Source: Prado023 sp963706885 (GTDB taxonomy: Bacteria > Actinomycetota > Actinomycetes > S36-B12 > CAIYMF01). From it: 64,000 nt of DNA. Under the pieces are notes generated by a model. The model was not told the origin of the DNA, did not search any database, and saw only the letters and a list, made by a program, of their open reading frames with translations. The stretch's first letter is position 1. The number at the start of each line of letters is the position of its first letter. Both the position numbers and the translations under genes were made by a program. Below, in pieces: positions 9,896 to 19,211 of the stretch. The DNA lies in assembly GCA_963706885.1 (NCBI GenBank), contig CAVPNX010000019.1, positions 62,001-126,000 of the forward strand. The letters run 5' to 3'.

Positions 9896-9931
9896 TTGAC
9901 ACTCACGGGACGGGCGCACACACTTGATTCC
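9896..9931 (+). promoter_or_regulatory. Promoter of the ABC exporter operon
   Basis: TTGACA (9896-9901), a 17-base spacer, CACACT (9919-9924), then seven bases to the GTG at 9932. This is a full sigma-A-type promoter with transcription expected to start on the start codon. Confidence 0.6.
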
Positions 9932-11032
9932 GTGAACCTGGCCCTGACCGAGATGAAGCGGGCGAAGCTGCGCTTCGGCCTGCTGACGGCCGCCGTGGCG
10001 CTCCTGGTGTTCCTCATCGTCTTCCTGTCCAGCCTGTCGGGGGCACTGCTGAGGTCGTTCACCGGCGCCCTGGAGTCCCTGCCCGCGGACGGCTTGGTGT
10101 ACTCCGAGACTGCGCGGGCCAACGTCCAGGCCAGTCGACTGGATCCGGTCGTCACGGAGCAGGTCGCCGGAGTCGAGGGCGTGGCTGCGGTGGGGCCGTT
10201 GGCGGTGCTCTCGGCCAACGCCACCGTCAACGGCGCTCCCGACGAGCTCCAGGTGATCGGGGTGACACCCGGAAGCCCGAGCCAGCCCGAGGGCCTGCGC
10301 CAGGGGAGCTTCCCGCAGTCCCCCACCGAGGTCGCAGTCGACGCCAGCTCGGCCGAGGTCGCCCTCGGCGATGTCATCCGCGTGAACGGCTCGCAGACCG
10401 ACCTGGTGGTCACCGGGATCCTGGTCGGAACCCAGTTCGGCACCGACACCGCCTGGATGACCACCGCCGGGTACGACGCCCTGCTCACAGAGCTCAATCC
10501 CGGCCTTGAGGCCGTTCCGATCAACGCGGTGGCCTTCACCGTCGATGAGGGCGCTGATCCGGCCGCGGTCGCCGCCCAGGTGCAGCAGGCCGTCGCCGGG
10601 ACGCAGGCCCTCGATCGCAGCGCGGCCATCGACGCCATCCCGGGTGTCGAGTCCGTGAGCCAGACCTTCGGCCTGCTGGTGGGCATCACCTACGTCATCG
10701 GAGTTGTCGTCGTGGGCTTCTTCTTCCTGATCCTGACCGTCCAGAAGCTGCGGACCTTCACGCTGCTGCGCGCCTCAGGGGCCTCCACCCGCTCGCTGGC
10801 GGGGTCGGTGACCGGGCAGATCGCGGCCGTGATCCTCCTGGCCTCGGCGGTCGCCGTCGTGCTGGCCTGGGGAGCCCTGCAGGGCCTGTCGACGGGGCTT
10901 CCGGTCGACATCGACCCGCTGACCACCGGCGGGGTGGTCGCGGCCGTGCTGCTCGCCTCACTCGGCGCGGGCCTGCTGTCCGTGCGACGCATCGCCCGGA
11001 TCGACCCGGCCACGGCAGCAGGTGCCCGATGA
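9932..11032 (+). CDS. ABC transporter permease, FtsX/MacB type (first)
   Basis: A 366-residue membrane protein with an amino-terminal helix (residues 14-36), a long periplasmic-type domain and three carboxy-terminal helices, the plan of FtsX-like permeases in MacB/LolCE-type exporters. GTG 9932 is chosen over the upstream TTG because a promoter ends just before it and because the paralogue that follows begins the same way (MNLAxxExxRAK). It overlaps the next gene by ATGA. The complex probably exports or extracts a lipid, peptide or drug; the substrate is unknown. Confidence 0.82.
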   Translation: MNLALTEMKRAKLRFGLLTAAVALLVFLIVFLSSLSGALLRSFTGALESLPADGLVYSETARANVQASRLDPVVTEQVAGVEGVAAVGPLAVLSANATVNGAPDELQVIGVTPGSPSQPEGLRQGSFPQSPTEVAVDASSAEVALGDVIRVNGSQTDLVVTGILVGTQFGTDTAWMTTAGYDALLTELNPGLEAVPINAVAFTVDEGADPAAVAAQVQQAVAGTQALDRSAAIDAIPGVESVSQTFGLLVGITYVIGVVVVGFFFLILTVQKLRTFTLLRASGASTRSLAGSVTGQIAAVILLASAVAVVLAWGALQGLSTGLPVDIDPLTTGGVVAAVLLASLGAGLLSVRRIARIDPATAAGAR

Positions 11033-12138
11033 ACCTGGCCGTCGCGGAGTTCCGCCGGGCGAAGGGTCGCTTCGCGTCCATCACAGCCGCGCTCTCGCTC
11101 ATCGTCTTCCTCGTCCTGATCCTCGGCTCCCTCGGCGACGGGCTGTTCTTCGGGGGGACCGGCGCGATCCGATCCAGCACCGCCCAGGCCTACGCGTTCG
11201 CCTCGGACTCCGAGGGCTCGTTGATCCGCTCCCGCCTCCCGCTGGCCGCTGAGTCCGAGCTCGAGGCCACCCCCGGCGTGGAGCAGGCCACCGCGATCGG
11301 GGCGCTGATCACCACCAGCTCCAGCGTTCCCGGTGGGGCTGACCTGGTGGTCATGGGCTTCGTCCCCGAGGCCGATCCCGCCGGGGTCCCGGCAACGGTG
11401 CTCGAGGGTCGGCTGCCCAGCCCCGAGGATCCCTCCGGGGTCGCGGTTGACGTGGCCCTGGCTGACGCCGGGCTCGGCCTGGGCACCACGCTCGACGTCG
11501 GCGGTGTGAGCCAGACCGTGGTGGGCATCGTCGACGATGCGGGCTACCAGGGGCTGCCGACCGCGTGGACGTCGCTGGAGACCTACGCCGAGATGCGCAC
11601 TGCGGTTCGGCCCGAGTTCGCCGGACAGCCGGTGGAGCCGTCCGTGTTCGGCCTGGCGCTGGCCGAGGGCGTGACCGCCGAGCAGGTCGTGCCGCCGGCC
11701 GGGATCGTCGTGGCCAGCACCGAGGAGACCTACCTGTCGATCCCGGGCACCCGCGAGCAGAAGTCCAGCCTCAACGCGATCATCTATGCGAGCCTGGCGG
11801 TGGCCGGCCTGGTCGTCGCCCTGTTCTTCGCCCTGGTGGTGCTCGAGAAGCGCGAGCTGTTCGCCGCCCTGAAGGCCCTGGGCGCCTCCACGGGCAAGCT
11901 CGGTGGAGGTGTCGTCCTCCAGGCCCTGGGAGCCACCGTGACCGCCGTGATCATCGGGGCGAGCGCGGCCTGGCTCATGGGCCAGCTGCTTCCGGACAAC
12001 ATCCCGTTCCTCTTCCGCCCCCAGACCCTGCTCTACTCCGCGTTCCTGACGGTGACCGCGGGGGTCGTGGGTGCCCTTCTGTCGCTTCGCCGTATCAGCC
12101 GGATCGATCCGGCCACCGCCCTAGGAGGCACCCTGTGA
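11029..12138 (+). CDS. ABC transporter permease, FtsX/MacB type (second)
   Basis: A 369-residue paralogue of the preceding permease: same MNLAVAEFRRAKGRFA start, one helix near the amino end, an extracytoplasmic domain and three helices at the end, finishing with LRRISRIDPATAL, which parallels the VRRIARIDPATAA ending of the first copy. The two probably form a heterodimer. It overlaps the first permease by ATGA and the ATPase gene by GTGA, so all three are translated as one operon. Confidence 0.83.
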   Translation: MNLAVAEFRRAKGRFASITAALSLIVFLVLILGSLGDGLFFGGTGAIRSSTAQAYAFASDSEGSLIRSRLPLAAESELEATPGVEQATAIGALITTSSSVPGGADLVVMGFVPEADPAGVPATVLEGRLPSPEDPSGVAVDVALADAGLGLGTTLDVGGVSQTVVGIVDDAGYQGLPTAWTSLETYAEMRTAVRPEFAGQPVEPSVFGLALAEGVTAEQVVPPAGIVVASTEETYLSIPGTREQKSSLNAIIYASLAVAGLVVALFFALVVLEKRELFAALKALGASTGKLGGGVVLQALGATVTAVIIGASAAWLMGQLLPDNIPFLFRPQTLLYSAFLTVTAGVVGALLSLRRISRIDPATALGGTL

Positions 12139-12917
12139 CGACCGACGCCACGCACCAGCCCGCCGCGACGGGAACCGATGCCCCGCCGCCGATCCTCACG
12201 GTCGAGGCGGTGACCAAGACCTACGGGGAGGGCCACACGGCCGTCACCGCCGTGCACGAGGCCTCGATGCAGGTCGGCGAGGGGGAGTTCGTCGCCCTGC
12301 TGGGGCCCTCGGGCTCGGGCAAGACCACGCTGATCTCGATGATCGGTGGGTTGCTGACGCCGACGTCGGGGTCGGTCCAGGTGGGCGACGTGATGGTCAG
12401 CGACATGGACTCCAAGGCGCTGACGTCCTTCCGCGCTGAGCGGGTGGGCTTCGTGTTCCAGTCCGCGAACCTCGTGCCGTTCCTCACCGCTCGCGAGAAC
12501 CTGCTGTGGGTGGCGGGCCTGCGCAAGGAGAGGGGTCGTTCGGCGCGAAAGGCGGCGGCCACCCGCGCCGACCAGCTCCTCGAGGAGCTGGGCCTGGCAG
12601 CACGGGCCGGCAACGTCCCGGAGAAGCTGTCCGGTGGAGAGCGCCAGAGGGTGGCCATCGGCCGTGCCCTCATGAACGACCCCGATCTGGTCCTCGTCGA
12701 CGAGCCGACCGCCGCGCTGGACACCGCGATGGGCCGTCAGGTGGTGCAACTGCTGCGCCGGGAGATCAAGGACCGCGGCAAGACCGGGATCATGGTCACC
12801 CACGACCTGCGCATGGTCGAGTACACCGACCGGGTCTTCGAGATCACCGACGGGTACCTGGAGCTCGGCGGTGATCCGGTCGAGCGCGCGGCGGCCGGTC
12901 ACGCAGTCGGCCACTGA
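12135..12917 (+). CDS. ABC transporter ATP-binding protein, MacB/LolD type
   Basis: A 260-residue ATPase of the exporter formed with the two permeases just upstream. Walker A is GPSGSGKT, the Q-loop is VFQSANLVPF, the signature is LSGGERQR, Walker B is LVLVDEPTAALD and the switch His is in VTHDLRMV. The GTG start overlaps the permease stop and is preceded by AGGAGG. The short alanine- and threonine-rich amino end before the nucleotide-binding domain has no known role. Confidence 0.88.
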   Translation: MTTDATHQPAATGTDAPPPILTVEAVTKTYGEGHTAVTAVHEASMQVGEGEFVALLGPSGSGKTTLISMIGGLLTPTSGSVQVGDVMVSDMDSKALTSFRAERVGFVFQSANLVPFLTARENLLWVAGLRKERGRSARKAAATRADQLLEELGLAARAGNVPEKLSGGERQRVAIGRALMNDPDLVLVDEPTAALDTAMGRQVVQLLRREIKDRGKTGIMVTHDLRMVEYTDRVFEITDGYLELGGDPVERAAAGHAVGH

Positions 12918-13039
12918 GGTCGTCAACGCGGGTGCGCGCACCAGGCGGCGTCCCGGGGCGCGCCTGTTAGCCCGCAGATAGTGTCCCCGATACGCCACAA
13001 TTGCTTCGGTTTGCCGCTCTCGTGGCCGATGATGCCACT

Positions 13040-14296
13040 ATGCGTGTCCCTGCCCTGCGCCCGAAGGTCGCTGCCATGGCGCTCGCCGTCGGGCTGGCCT
13101 CGACATCCGTGGGCCTCGGCGCCCCGGCATCCGGTGCGGAGCCCGAGGTCTACCCGGTGCCTGCCGACGGCGTGTTCCGGATGCAGGGCTCCGGTTGGGG
13201 GCACGGGCGGGGGATGAGCCAGTGGGGCGCCCACCAGGCGGCGCTGTCGAGCGTGCCCTACCCCCAGATCCTGTCGTTCTACTACCCGGGGACCACGCTG
13301 GCGCCCATGCCCGACTCCCAGATCCGGGTCCTGCTCGCCTCGGACACCGGCCGGGACCTCGTGGTGCGGGCCACCCCGGGCCTCACCGTGCGGCAGGCCG
13401 GTGGGGAGGCGATCCAGCTCCCCGTGACGCCCAGCGGGTGCGCGTCCGAGGCCACCCGATGGCGGGTTCGGGCATCCGGGTCCCGACTCAGCCTTGCCGT
13501 GTACTGCGGACGCTGGACCACCGTCGACAAGGTGGCAGGTGACACCTTGGAGTTCGCGGTCCCCGACGGCCTCGTCGGGACGCAGAACGGATCCGTCCGC
13601 CGCGGGTACCGGGGCACGGTCACCGCCATCCGCACGGGCAGTCGCTCGGTCCAGGTCGTGAACACCCTGCCGATGGAGCTCTACCTGCGCCCGGTGGTCG
13701 CTGCCGAGGTGTCGCCCTCCTGGCCCGTTGAGGCCCTGCGCGCGCAGGCAGTGGCTGCCCGCAGCTACGCCGCCCACGGCAGCCTGGGTCGGGCCAAGCG
13801 GACCTTCGACGTGTACGACTCGACCCGCTCCCAGGCCTACCCGGGAGCCGTCTGGTACGACTCCTCCTGGCGCGTCGTCCGCACCCGGGAGCACCCGAGC
13901 ACCGACGCCGCCATCGCCGACACGGCCGGCCAGCAGGTCACCGTCGCCGGGCTTCCGGCGCTCACCCAGTTCAGCTCGTCCAACGGCGGGGCCACGGCCG
14001 CCTCCCCGGTGCCCTACATGGTCGCGCAGGCCGACCCCTGGGACGCAGCTGCGACGAAGAACCCCCGACTGGTGTGGACCGACACCGTGACGGCCGCCCA
14101 GCTGCGGGCGCGCTGCCGCGGAGCGGGCGACATCTCGGCCGTCCGGGTGCTGGCTCGCGAGGGTGCCGGTCCATGGGGCGGGCGAATCGCGCAGGTGGAG
14201 ATCGTGGGCGCGGACCGCACGTGCACGCTGGCCTCGGACTCGGCCATCCGCGCGACCTTCGGCGTGAACAGCAGCGTCCTGACCTTCACCGGCTGA
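13040..14296 (+). CDS. SpoIID/LytB-domain secreted protein
   Basis: A 418-residue exported protein. ATG 13040 begins a clear signal peptide (MRVPALRPK, then a hydrophobic core, then APASGA). It is followed by GSGWGHGRGMSQWGA, typical of this actinobacterial group, and by the SpoIID core LPMELYLRPVVAAEVSPSWP and ALRAQAVAARSYA. SpoIID proteins are lytic transglycosylases or peptidoglycan-binding amidase enhancers; in a non-sporulating cell a cell-wall remodelling role is likely. It follows the ABC operon on the same strand after 122 bases, so a separate promoter is likely. Confidence 0.84.
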   Translation: MRVPALRPKVAAMALAVGLASTSVGLGAPASGAEPEVYPVPADGVFRMQGSGWGHGRGMSQWGAHQAALSSVPYPQILSFYYPGTTLAPMPDSQIRVLLASDTGRDLVVRATPGLTVRQAGGEAIQLPVTPSGCASEATRWRVRASGSRLSLAVYCGRWTTVDKVAGDTLEFAVPDGLVGTQNGSVRRGYRGTVTAIRTGSRSVQVVNTLPMELYLRPVVAAEVSPSWPVEALRAQAVAARSYAAHGSLGRAKRTFDVYDSTRSQAYPGAVWYDSSWRVVRTREHPSTDAAIADTAGQQVTVAGLPALTQFSSSNGGATAASPVPYMVAQADPWDAAATKNPRLVWTDTVTAAQLRARCRGAGDISAVRVLAREGAGPWGGRIAQVEIVGADRTCTLASDSAIRATFGVNSSVLTFTG

Positions 14297-14312
14297 CGCG
14301 GGGTCGATCGCC

Positions 14313-14981
14313 TCAGGCCCGCGGGATCGGGTGGCCCTCCGAGGCCTGGACCACGACGAAGCCCTGGCCGGAGAGGGCCAGTTGGTAGGCCTCCCCGGAC
14401 CCCCGGCCGATCATGGCGCTGGCCTTGGCCGTCTTGCGCACCCCGGACGTCAGCGACGTCGACCAGAGGACGGCCGCCTGCATGTCGACGTACGTCGGGA
14501 CGTCGACGTTGAGCACCACCGGCGTGCCGTGCACGGTGATCGCCAGGGTGCCGGTGCCGGTGAACGTCGTGTTGAACAAACCCCCGCTCATCATCGAGGC
14601 GCCCTCGACCTTGTTGATGTCCCAGGTCAGTGAGCTCTCGAAGGCCAGGACATGGCTGCCCCCGATGGTCACCGACTCGTCCTCCAGGTGCAGCAGGAAG
14701 ACCTCGTCGGCCTGGTCGGCGAGGAAGACGTCACCGTCGCCGCTGACCTTCATCAGGGCCATCCCCTCGCTGGTCAGGGCCTTCTTCATGAACTTGGCCA
14801 TGCCGCCGCTGCCCTCGTAGGCGAAGTCGACGTTGCCCTGGTAGGCGACCATCGAGCCCTGCTTGGCGTAGAAGTACCCGCTGGTCCCCGACAGGCGGAC
14901 CTTGAGCATCTTCTTGTTCTGCTTGGTGAAGCTGCCAGCCTCGGAGTCTGCCTCGGTGTTGTGGAACATGTCACTGCGCAT
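14313..14981 (-). CDS. AIM24 family protein
   Basis: A 222-residue protein of the AIM24 (TIGR00266-like) family, built mainly of beta strands, with the family phrases VRLSGTSGYFYAKQGSMVAY and GRGSGEAYQLALSGQGFVVV. The biochemical role of bacterial AIM24 proteins is not known. It starts at ATG 14981 and is probably leaderless. It is convergent with the SpoIID gene, whose stop lies 16 bases away. Confidence 0.8.
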   Translation of the reverse strand: MRSDMFHNTEADSEAGSFTKQNKKMLKVRLSGTSGYFYAKQGSMVAYQGNVDFAYEGSGGMAKFMKKALTSEGMALMKVSGDGDVFLADQADEVFLLHLEDESVTIGGSHVLAFESSLTWDINKVEGASMMSGGLFNTTFTGTGTLAITVHGTPVVLNVDVPTYVDMQAAVLWSTSLTSGVRKTAKASAMIGRGSGEAYQLALSGQGFVVVQASEGHPIPRA

Positions 14982-14993
14982 GTATCAAGGCTA
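14982..14993 (-). promoter_or_regulatory. -10 box of the AIM24 gene, leaderless
   Basis: On the minus strand TAGCCT (14993-14988) is followed by six bases and the ATG at 14981. Confidence 0.55.
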
Positions 14994-15052
14994 GGGCACG
15001 GTGCACCTGGCCCGCGAGCGGTCAGGCCCAGCCGGCGTCGGTCCCCGACGGT

Positions 15053-16339
15053 TCAGGGCAGTGGGCTGTCCGTGGTCGGCGCGGGGCGGTCCGCGCCGTC
15101 GCCGTGGCCCTCGTGCTCGTGGTGGTTGACGTGTTCCGGGCCCTCGTAGGGGTGCAGGTCGGGGTGCGGCACGGTGTGGTACTGGTGCAGCTCCTGCTCG
15201 CTGGGCAGCATCTGCTCGATGTCGTCGGCATTCTCCGCGTGCATCATGAGCCGCCCGGCCCACACGAGCAGGATCGTGACGGCTGTGAGGCTGGCGACCC
15301 AGCCCCACGGGTCCGGGAACGTCGTGAGCTTGAACGCGACGAAGCCCACGATGCCGGCCGCCGGCAGTGTGAAGATCCAGGCGATCACCATCTCGCCGAT
15401 CTTTCGGCCGTTGAGGCCCGTCCCGGCGGCGGCGCCGGAGCCCATCACCGAGGAGGCCGCGGCCTGGGTGGTGGAGATCGGGACGCCGACATTGGTGGCC
15501 CCGAAGATGGCGGTGACCGCACCGATGTTCGCGGCGACCCCGGAGTTTGCGTTCAGCTTGGTGATGCGCAGGCCCATCGTCTCGATGATCTTCCACCCGC
15601 CCCACATGGTGCCCAGCGCGATCATGGAGTAGGCCGCGAGCTCGACCCACAGGGGGATCGAGGCGTCCTCCCCGAGGTAGCCGCCGGCGACGAGGGCGAA
15701 GGCGATCACGCCCATGGTCTTCTGGGCGTCGTTGGCCCCGTGGCCGAAGGACACCGCCGCCGCCGAGACGATCTGCAGCCACTTGAACGGCTTGGCGTCG
15801 TCCTTCCAGTGGGTCAGCTTCTGGAGCAGCCCGACCAGGAACATGGCCAGGAACGCCACGGTGAAGGCCACCAGCGGGGACAGCACGATCGCCAGCGCAG
15901 TCTTCTCGACGCTGCTCCACTTGATGACGTCGGTCCCGCCGGCGGACAGACCTGCCCCGATCAGGCCGCCGATCAGCGCGTGGCTGGAGGAGGACGGCAT
16001 GCCGATCGACCACGTGAAGTAGTTCCAGAAGATCGCCCCGAGGAGGGCGCCGAACGCAACGCCGAGTCCGACGGGGACTCCGCCGGACTGCAGGCCGAGT
16101 TCCTCGACCTGCACGGTCTTGGCCACCGTGTTGGCCACCGCGGTGCCCACGATGAACAGTGCCGCGAAGTTGAAGAAGGCCGCCATGTAGACCGCATGGC
16201 GGGGCTTCATGGCGCGGGTCGCCACGACCGTGGAGGTCGAGTTGGCCGCGTCGTGGAACCCGTTGGTGAAGTCGAACAGCAGCGCCAGCAGGACGACACC
16301 GACGACAGCGACCAGGACCATGTCCATGGCGATCCCCAT
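15053..16339 (-). CDS. pitA: Inorganic phosphate transporter, PiT family
   Basis: A 428-residue low-affinity phosphate carrier in the cytoplasmic membrane. Both PiT signatures are present, DFTNGFHDAANS near residue 24 and SFGHGANDAQKTMG near residue 200, within about ten helices. The last 50 residues form a His- and acid-rich cytosolic tail (HQYHTVPHPDLHPYEG, then NHHEHEGHGDG) that could bind metal. No DUF47 partner gene lies next to it, unlike many PiT genes. The -10 box TAGCCT (16378-16373) gives a short leader. Two PHO-box-like repeat pairs lie directly upstream, so RegX3 control is likely. Confidence 0.9.
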   Translation of the reverse strand: MGIAMDMVLVAVVGVVLLALLFDFTNGFHDAANSTSTVVATRAMKPRHAVYMAAFFNFAALFIVGTAVANTVAKTVQVEELGLQSGGVPVGLGVAFGALLGAIFWNYFTWSIGMPSSSSHALIGGLIGAGLSAGGTDVIKWSSVEKTALAIVLSPLVAFTVAFLAMFLVGLLQKLTHWKDDAKPFKWLQIVSAAAVSFGHGANDAQKTMGVIAFALVAGGYLGEDASIPLWVELAAYSMIALGTMWGGWKIIETMGLRITKLNANSGVAANIGAVTAIFGATNVGVPISTTQAAASSVMGSGAAAGTGLNGRKIGEMVIAWIFTLPAAGIVGFVAFKLTTFPDPWGWVASLTAVTILLVWAGRLMMHAENADDIEQMLPSEQELHQYHTVPHPDLHPYEGPEHVNHHEHEGHGDGADRPAPTTDSPLP

Positions 16340-16372
16340 TCCGAGCTCGTGCAGGCCACTGCCTGCAGGCTC

Positions 16373-16456
16373 AGGCTAGGGCCACGTTCACCGGGGATTC
16401 ATCCGGACGTCACCTCAGGTGGCACCTTCGAGGGATGTGTTCATGCACCGTTCATC
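16373..16456 (-). promoter_or_regulatory. pitA promoter with two PHO-box-like repeat clusters
   Basis: The pitA -10 box is TAGCCT at 16378-16373. Plus-strand 11-bp repeats follow: GTTCACC (16386), ATTCATC (16397) and CGTCACC (16408), and then GTTCATG (16439) with GTTCATC (16450). The first cluster covers the -35 region of pitA, where a bound regulator could block or steer transcription. The match is to the 11-bp direct repeats bound by PhoP-type regulators in Streptomyces; binding by RegX3 here is inference. Confidence 0.6.
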
Positions 16457-16486
16457 TCCACGATGCCGCGTGTTGGCTCACGGCCG

Positions 16487-17788
16487 TCAGGCGAGTTGGG
16501 ACACCGCGTGGATCGCCAGGCCCGCCAGGGCGCCGACGATGGTGCCGTTGATCCGGATGAACTGCAGGTCGCGACCCACGGCCAGCTCGATCCGCGCGGC
16601 GGTCTGCGGCCCGTCCCAACGCTGCACCGTGTCGGTGATGACGCTGGTCAGCTCCACCTTGTAGTCGGCCACGAGGCCCACCACCGTGTCGGTGATCCAG
16701 CCGTCGAGCTTCGCCTGCAGCTCGGGATCGGTCGCCAGGGTCTGGCCGAGCTGGGCAAGGGCACCCGACGCCCGGATCCGCAACTCGCTGTTCGGGTCGT
16801 CTGCGGCCTCCAGCACCACCCGCTGGGCGGTCTCCCAGATCCGGCTGACGGAGCGCTGCACGTCCGGGTGGTTGAACATGTCGACCTTGGCCCGCTCCAC
16901 GCGCTCGCGGGTGCTGGGGTTGGTCCGCATGTCGTCGGCGAACTGCACCAGCATCCGGTCGATGGCGATCCGCACGTCATGCTGGGGATCGTCGCGGATG
17001 GCGGCCAGGAAGCGCACGAGCTCCAGGTGGATCTTGTCGCCGACGGCCGTGTCGACGAACTTCGGTGACCACGCGGGTGCCTGCTTGGTGACGACCTCGA
17101 TGATCGATCGGCGATTGGCCACCACCCACGCGTAGGTGCGGTCGGCCAGGACGTCGACGATCCCCGTGTGCGCGCCGTCATCGACGATCTGGCCGAGCAG
17201 GTGGCCCAGGGCGGGGGAGACCTCGGTGCTCTCGACGCGATCGGCGATGACGCGCTCGATCATGGTGCGCATCTGCTCGTCGTCGAGGACCGCGATCAGG
17301 CCGCGCAGCGCCCGGCCCAGCTCGCCGGCCACCCGGGCTGCGTGGTCGGGGTCCGCCAGCCACTCACCTCCGCGGCGGGTGACCTCGGCACCGGTGACCT
17401 TCTCGCGGACGACCTCGTCGGTCAGGAAGTGGGTGCCGACGAACTCGCCGAGCGTGGCGCCCATCTGGTCCTTGCGGGTGGGGATGATCGCGGTGTGCGG
17501 GATGGGCAGGCCCAGGGGGTGGCGGAAGAGCGCGGTGACGGCGAACCAGTCGGCCAGGGCGCCGACCATCGCCGCCTCTGCACCGGCCTGGACGTAGCCC
17601 AGCCAGCCGTCCGGGTTCGTCCCGACGGTCACGAGGGTGGCGACGTAGATCAGGGCGGCCAGGCCGAAGAGCCCGGTGGCCAGTGCCTTCATCCGGCGCA
17701 GCCCGGAGCGGCGGGCCTCGTCGGACCCGCCCCACGGGCTCACCGGCGTGGGCGGGGGTGCATCGGCCGTCGTGGTTGCCGTGCTCAT
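16487..17788 (-). CDS. DUF445 family membrane protein
   Basis: A 433-residue DUF445 protein: an amino-terminal helix (residues 34-54), the conserved GALADWFAVTALFRHPLGLP loop, a second family phrase IIPTRKDQMGATLGEFV, a long helical soluble domain and a final hydrophobic helix. The family is membrane-anchored and of unknown function. GGAGG precedes the ATG and TAGACT on the minus strand near 17822 may be the -10. It lies upstream of pitA on the same strand, but the pitA promoter region separates them. Confidence 0.82.
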   Translation of the reverse strand: MSTATTTADAPPPTPVSPWGGSDEARRSGLRRMKALATGLFGLAALIYVATLVTVGTNPDGWLGYVQAGAEAAMVGALADWFAVTALFRHPLGLPIPHTAIIPTRKDQMGATLGEFVGTHFLTDEVVREKVTGAEVTRRGGEWLADPDHAARVAGELGRALRGLIAVLDDEQMRTMIERVIADRVESTEVSPALGHLLGQIVDDGAHTGIVDVLADRTYAWVVANRRSIIEVVTKQAPAWSPKFVDTAVGDKIHLELVRFLAAIRDDPQHDVRIAIDRMLVQFADDMRTNPSTRERVERAKVDMFNHPDVQRSVSRIWETAQRVVLEAADDPNSELRIRASGALAQLGQTLATDPELQAKLDGWITDTVVGLVADYKVELTSVITDTVQRWDGPQTAARIELAVGRDLQFIRINGTIVGALAGLAIHAVSQLA

Positions 17789-17878
17789 GACGCCTCCATG
17801 GGTGTGCTCGGCTTGCGAGTCTAGACGCGCCCGCGGGCCACCCCGGCTGGCCGTCGTGGGGTCCTCGGGGACCGGGTC

Positions 17879-19202
17879 TCAGCCGAGCAGCCGGCGGGCA
17901 ACCTCGCGATGGAAGTCGACGGACAGGGCCAGGTCGGCGACGTGGATGCGCTCGTCGCGGTTGTGGTAGCCGGCCTCGACGACCTCGGGCGGGGTCGTGC
18001 CGAACGGGCTGAAGCCGTAGGCCACGGTCCCGAAGTCGCGCCGCAGGTACACCGAGTCGGTGAATCCCGTGCACAGCACCGGGAGCACCTGGGCGCCCAG
18101 CTGCTCCTCGACGAGGTCCCGGCAGATGTCCCAGAGGGGGCCCTGCGCTGGGGAGGAGTTCCCCGGGACCGACGCCACCGGCTGGCTGAGCTCCAGGTCG
18201 GCGCCCGGGCCCACACGAGCCCGCACCTCGTCGAGCACCTCGGCATCGGTCGTGCCGGGCAGGATGCGGCAGTCGAGGCCGACTCCGGCCCGGGCGGGGA
18301 TCACGTTGGCGGCGGCCGAGCCGTGCAGGAGGGTTGGGGCCATCGTGGTCCCGGACAGTGCGGGCAGCAGGTGGGCGAGCATCGGGTGCATCGCGCTGGC
18401 GCGGCGCAGCGCCTCCTGGACCCCCAGGCGATCGACCGCGCCTGCGCCCAGGAGCGCGTCGAGCGTCGTGCGGGTGGAGGGGTGGTCGCGCGGCTCGGGA
18501 AGGCCGAGGCCGACCGCGGCCAGCACCTGGGCCAGCCGTGGCATCGGACTCGAGCCGATGCTCGGCATCGAGGCGTGGCCCGCCTCACCGACTGCGTCGA
18601 CCCGGACCGGGCACGTGCCCTTCTCGCCGATGGCGAACTCGGCCATGAGCCGGCCGTCGGCGAGGCGGTACGGCAGCCCGCCGCCCTCGTTGAGGGCGAA
18701 GTCCACCGCGAGGTCCGGCCGGTTCGGGCGTCAGCCAGTTCATCCCGACACCGGCTGATCCGTCCTCCTCGTCGGAGGCGATGATCAGCAGGAGGTCGCC
18801 GCCCGGGACGAACCCCTCCCGGGCCAGGGAGACCAGCGCGACCGCGCGCGCGGCCACCTCGTTCTTCATGTCCAGGGCGCCGCGCCCCCACAGGTACCCG
18901 GCGTCGTCGAGGACCGCCGCGAACGGCGGGTGGGTCCAGTCGCGGGCGTCGGCGGGCACCACGTCGCTGTGCCCGACGAACGCCAGGCTCGGACCGTTCC
19001 CGGAGCCGGGAAGCCGGGCGATCAGGTTCTGGCGGGCCGGGTCCGGTCCGGCCAGCTCGACTGCGACCCCGGCGGTGCCGAGGTAGGCGGCCAGGACCTC
19101 GGCGACCGCCGTCTCGTTGCCGTTCGTCGAATCGACGCGCAGCAGGGCGCGGGTGAGCTCGACGACCTCCGCCTCGAACGCGCCGTGGTCGCGGTCAGCC
19201 AT
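17879..19202 (-). CDS. M20 family metallopeptidase (ArgE/DapE-like), frameshifted
   Basis: A dinuclear-metal peptidase or deacylase. The amino half from ATG 19202 carries VGHSDVVPAD, WGRGALDMKNE and ASDEEDGSAG (metal ligands and the catalytic Glu). The rest, from VDFALNEGGG on, is one frame away and holds the lid domain and the final metal His in EAGYHNRDER. One extra base near 18719, in a CCGG-rich stretch, joins them into about 440 residues. The intact metal site suggests the break may be a sequence error. It follows the 503-residue unknown gene by nine bases on the same strand, so the two are likely one operon. Confidence 0.82.
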
Positions 19203-19211
19203 GCGCGCAGC

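Noticed and set aside
7549..10689. Very long minus-strand open frame (over 1000 codons) spanning ggt, the amylase and the first permease
   Set aside because: Only the middle part has amylase motifs; the flanks are antisense of ggt and of the permease, a common effect of high GC content.
12931..12942. GGTGCGCGCACC palindrome after the ABC operon
   Set aside because: Short GC palindrome expected by chance in this composition; too compact to form a terminator loop.
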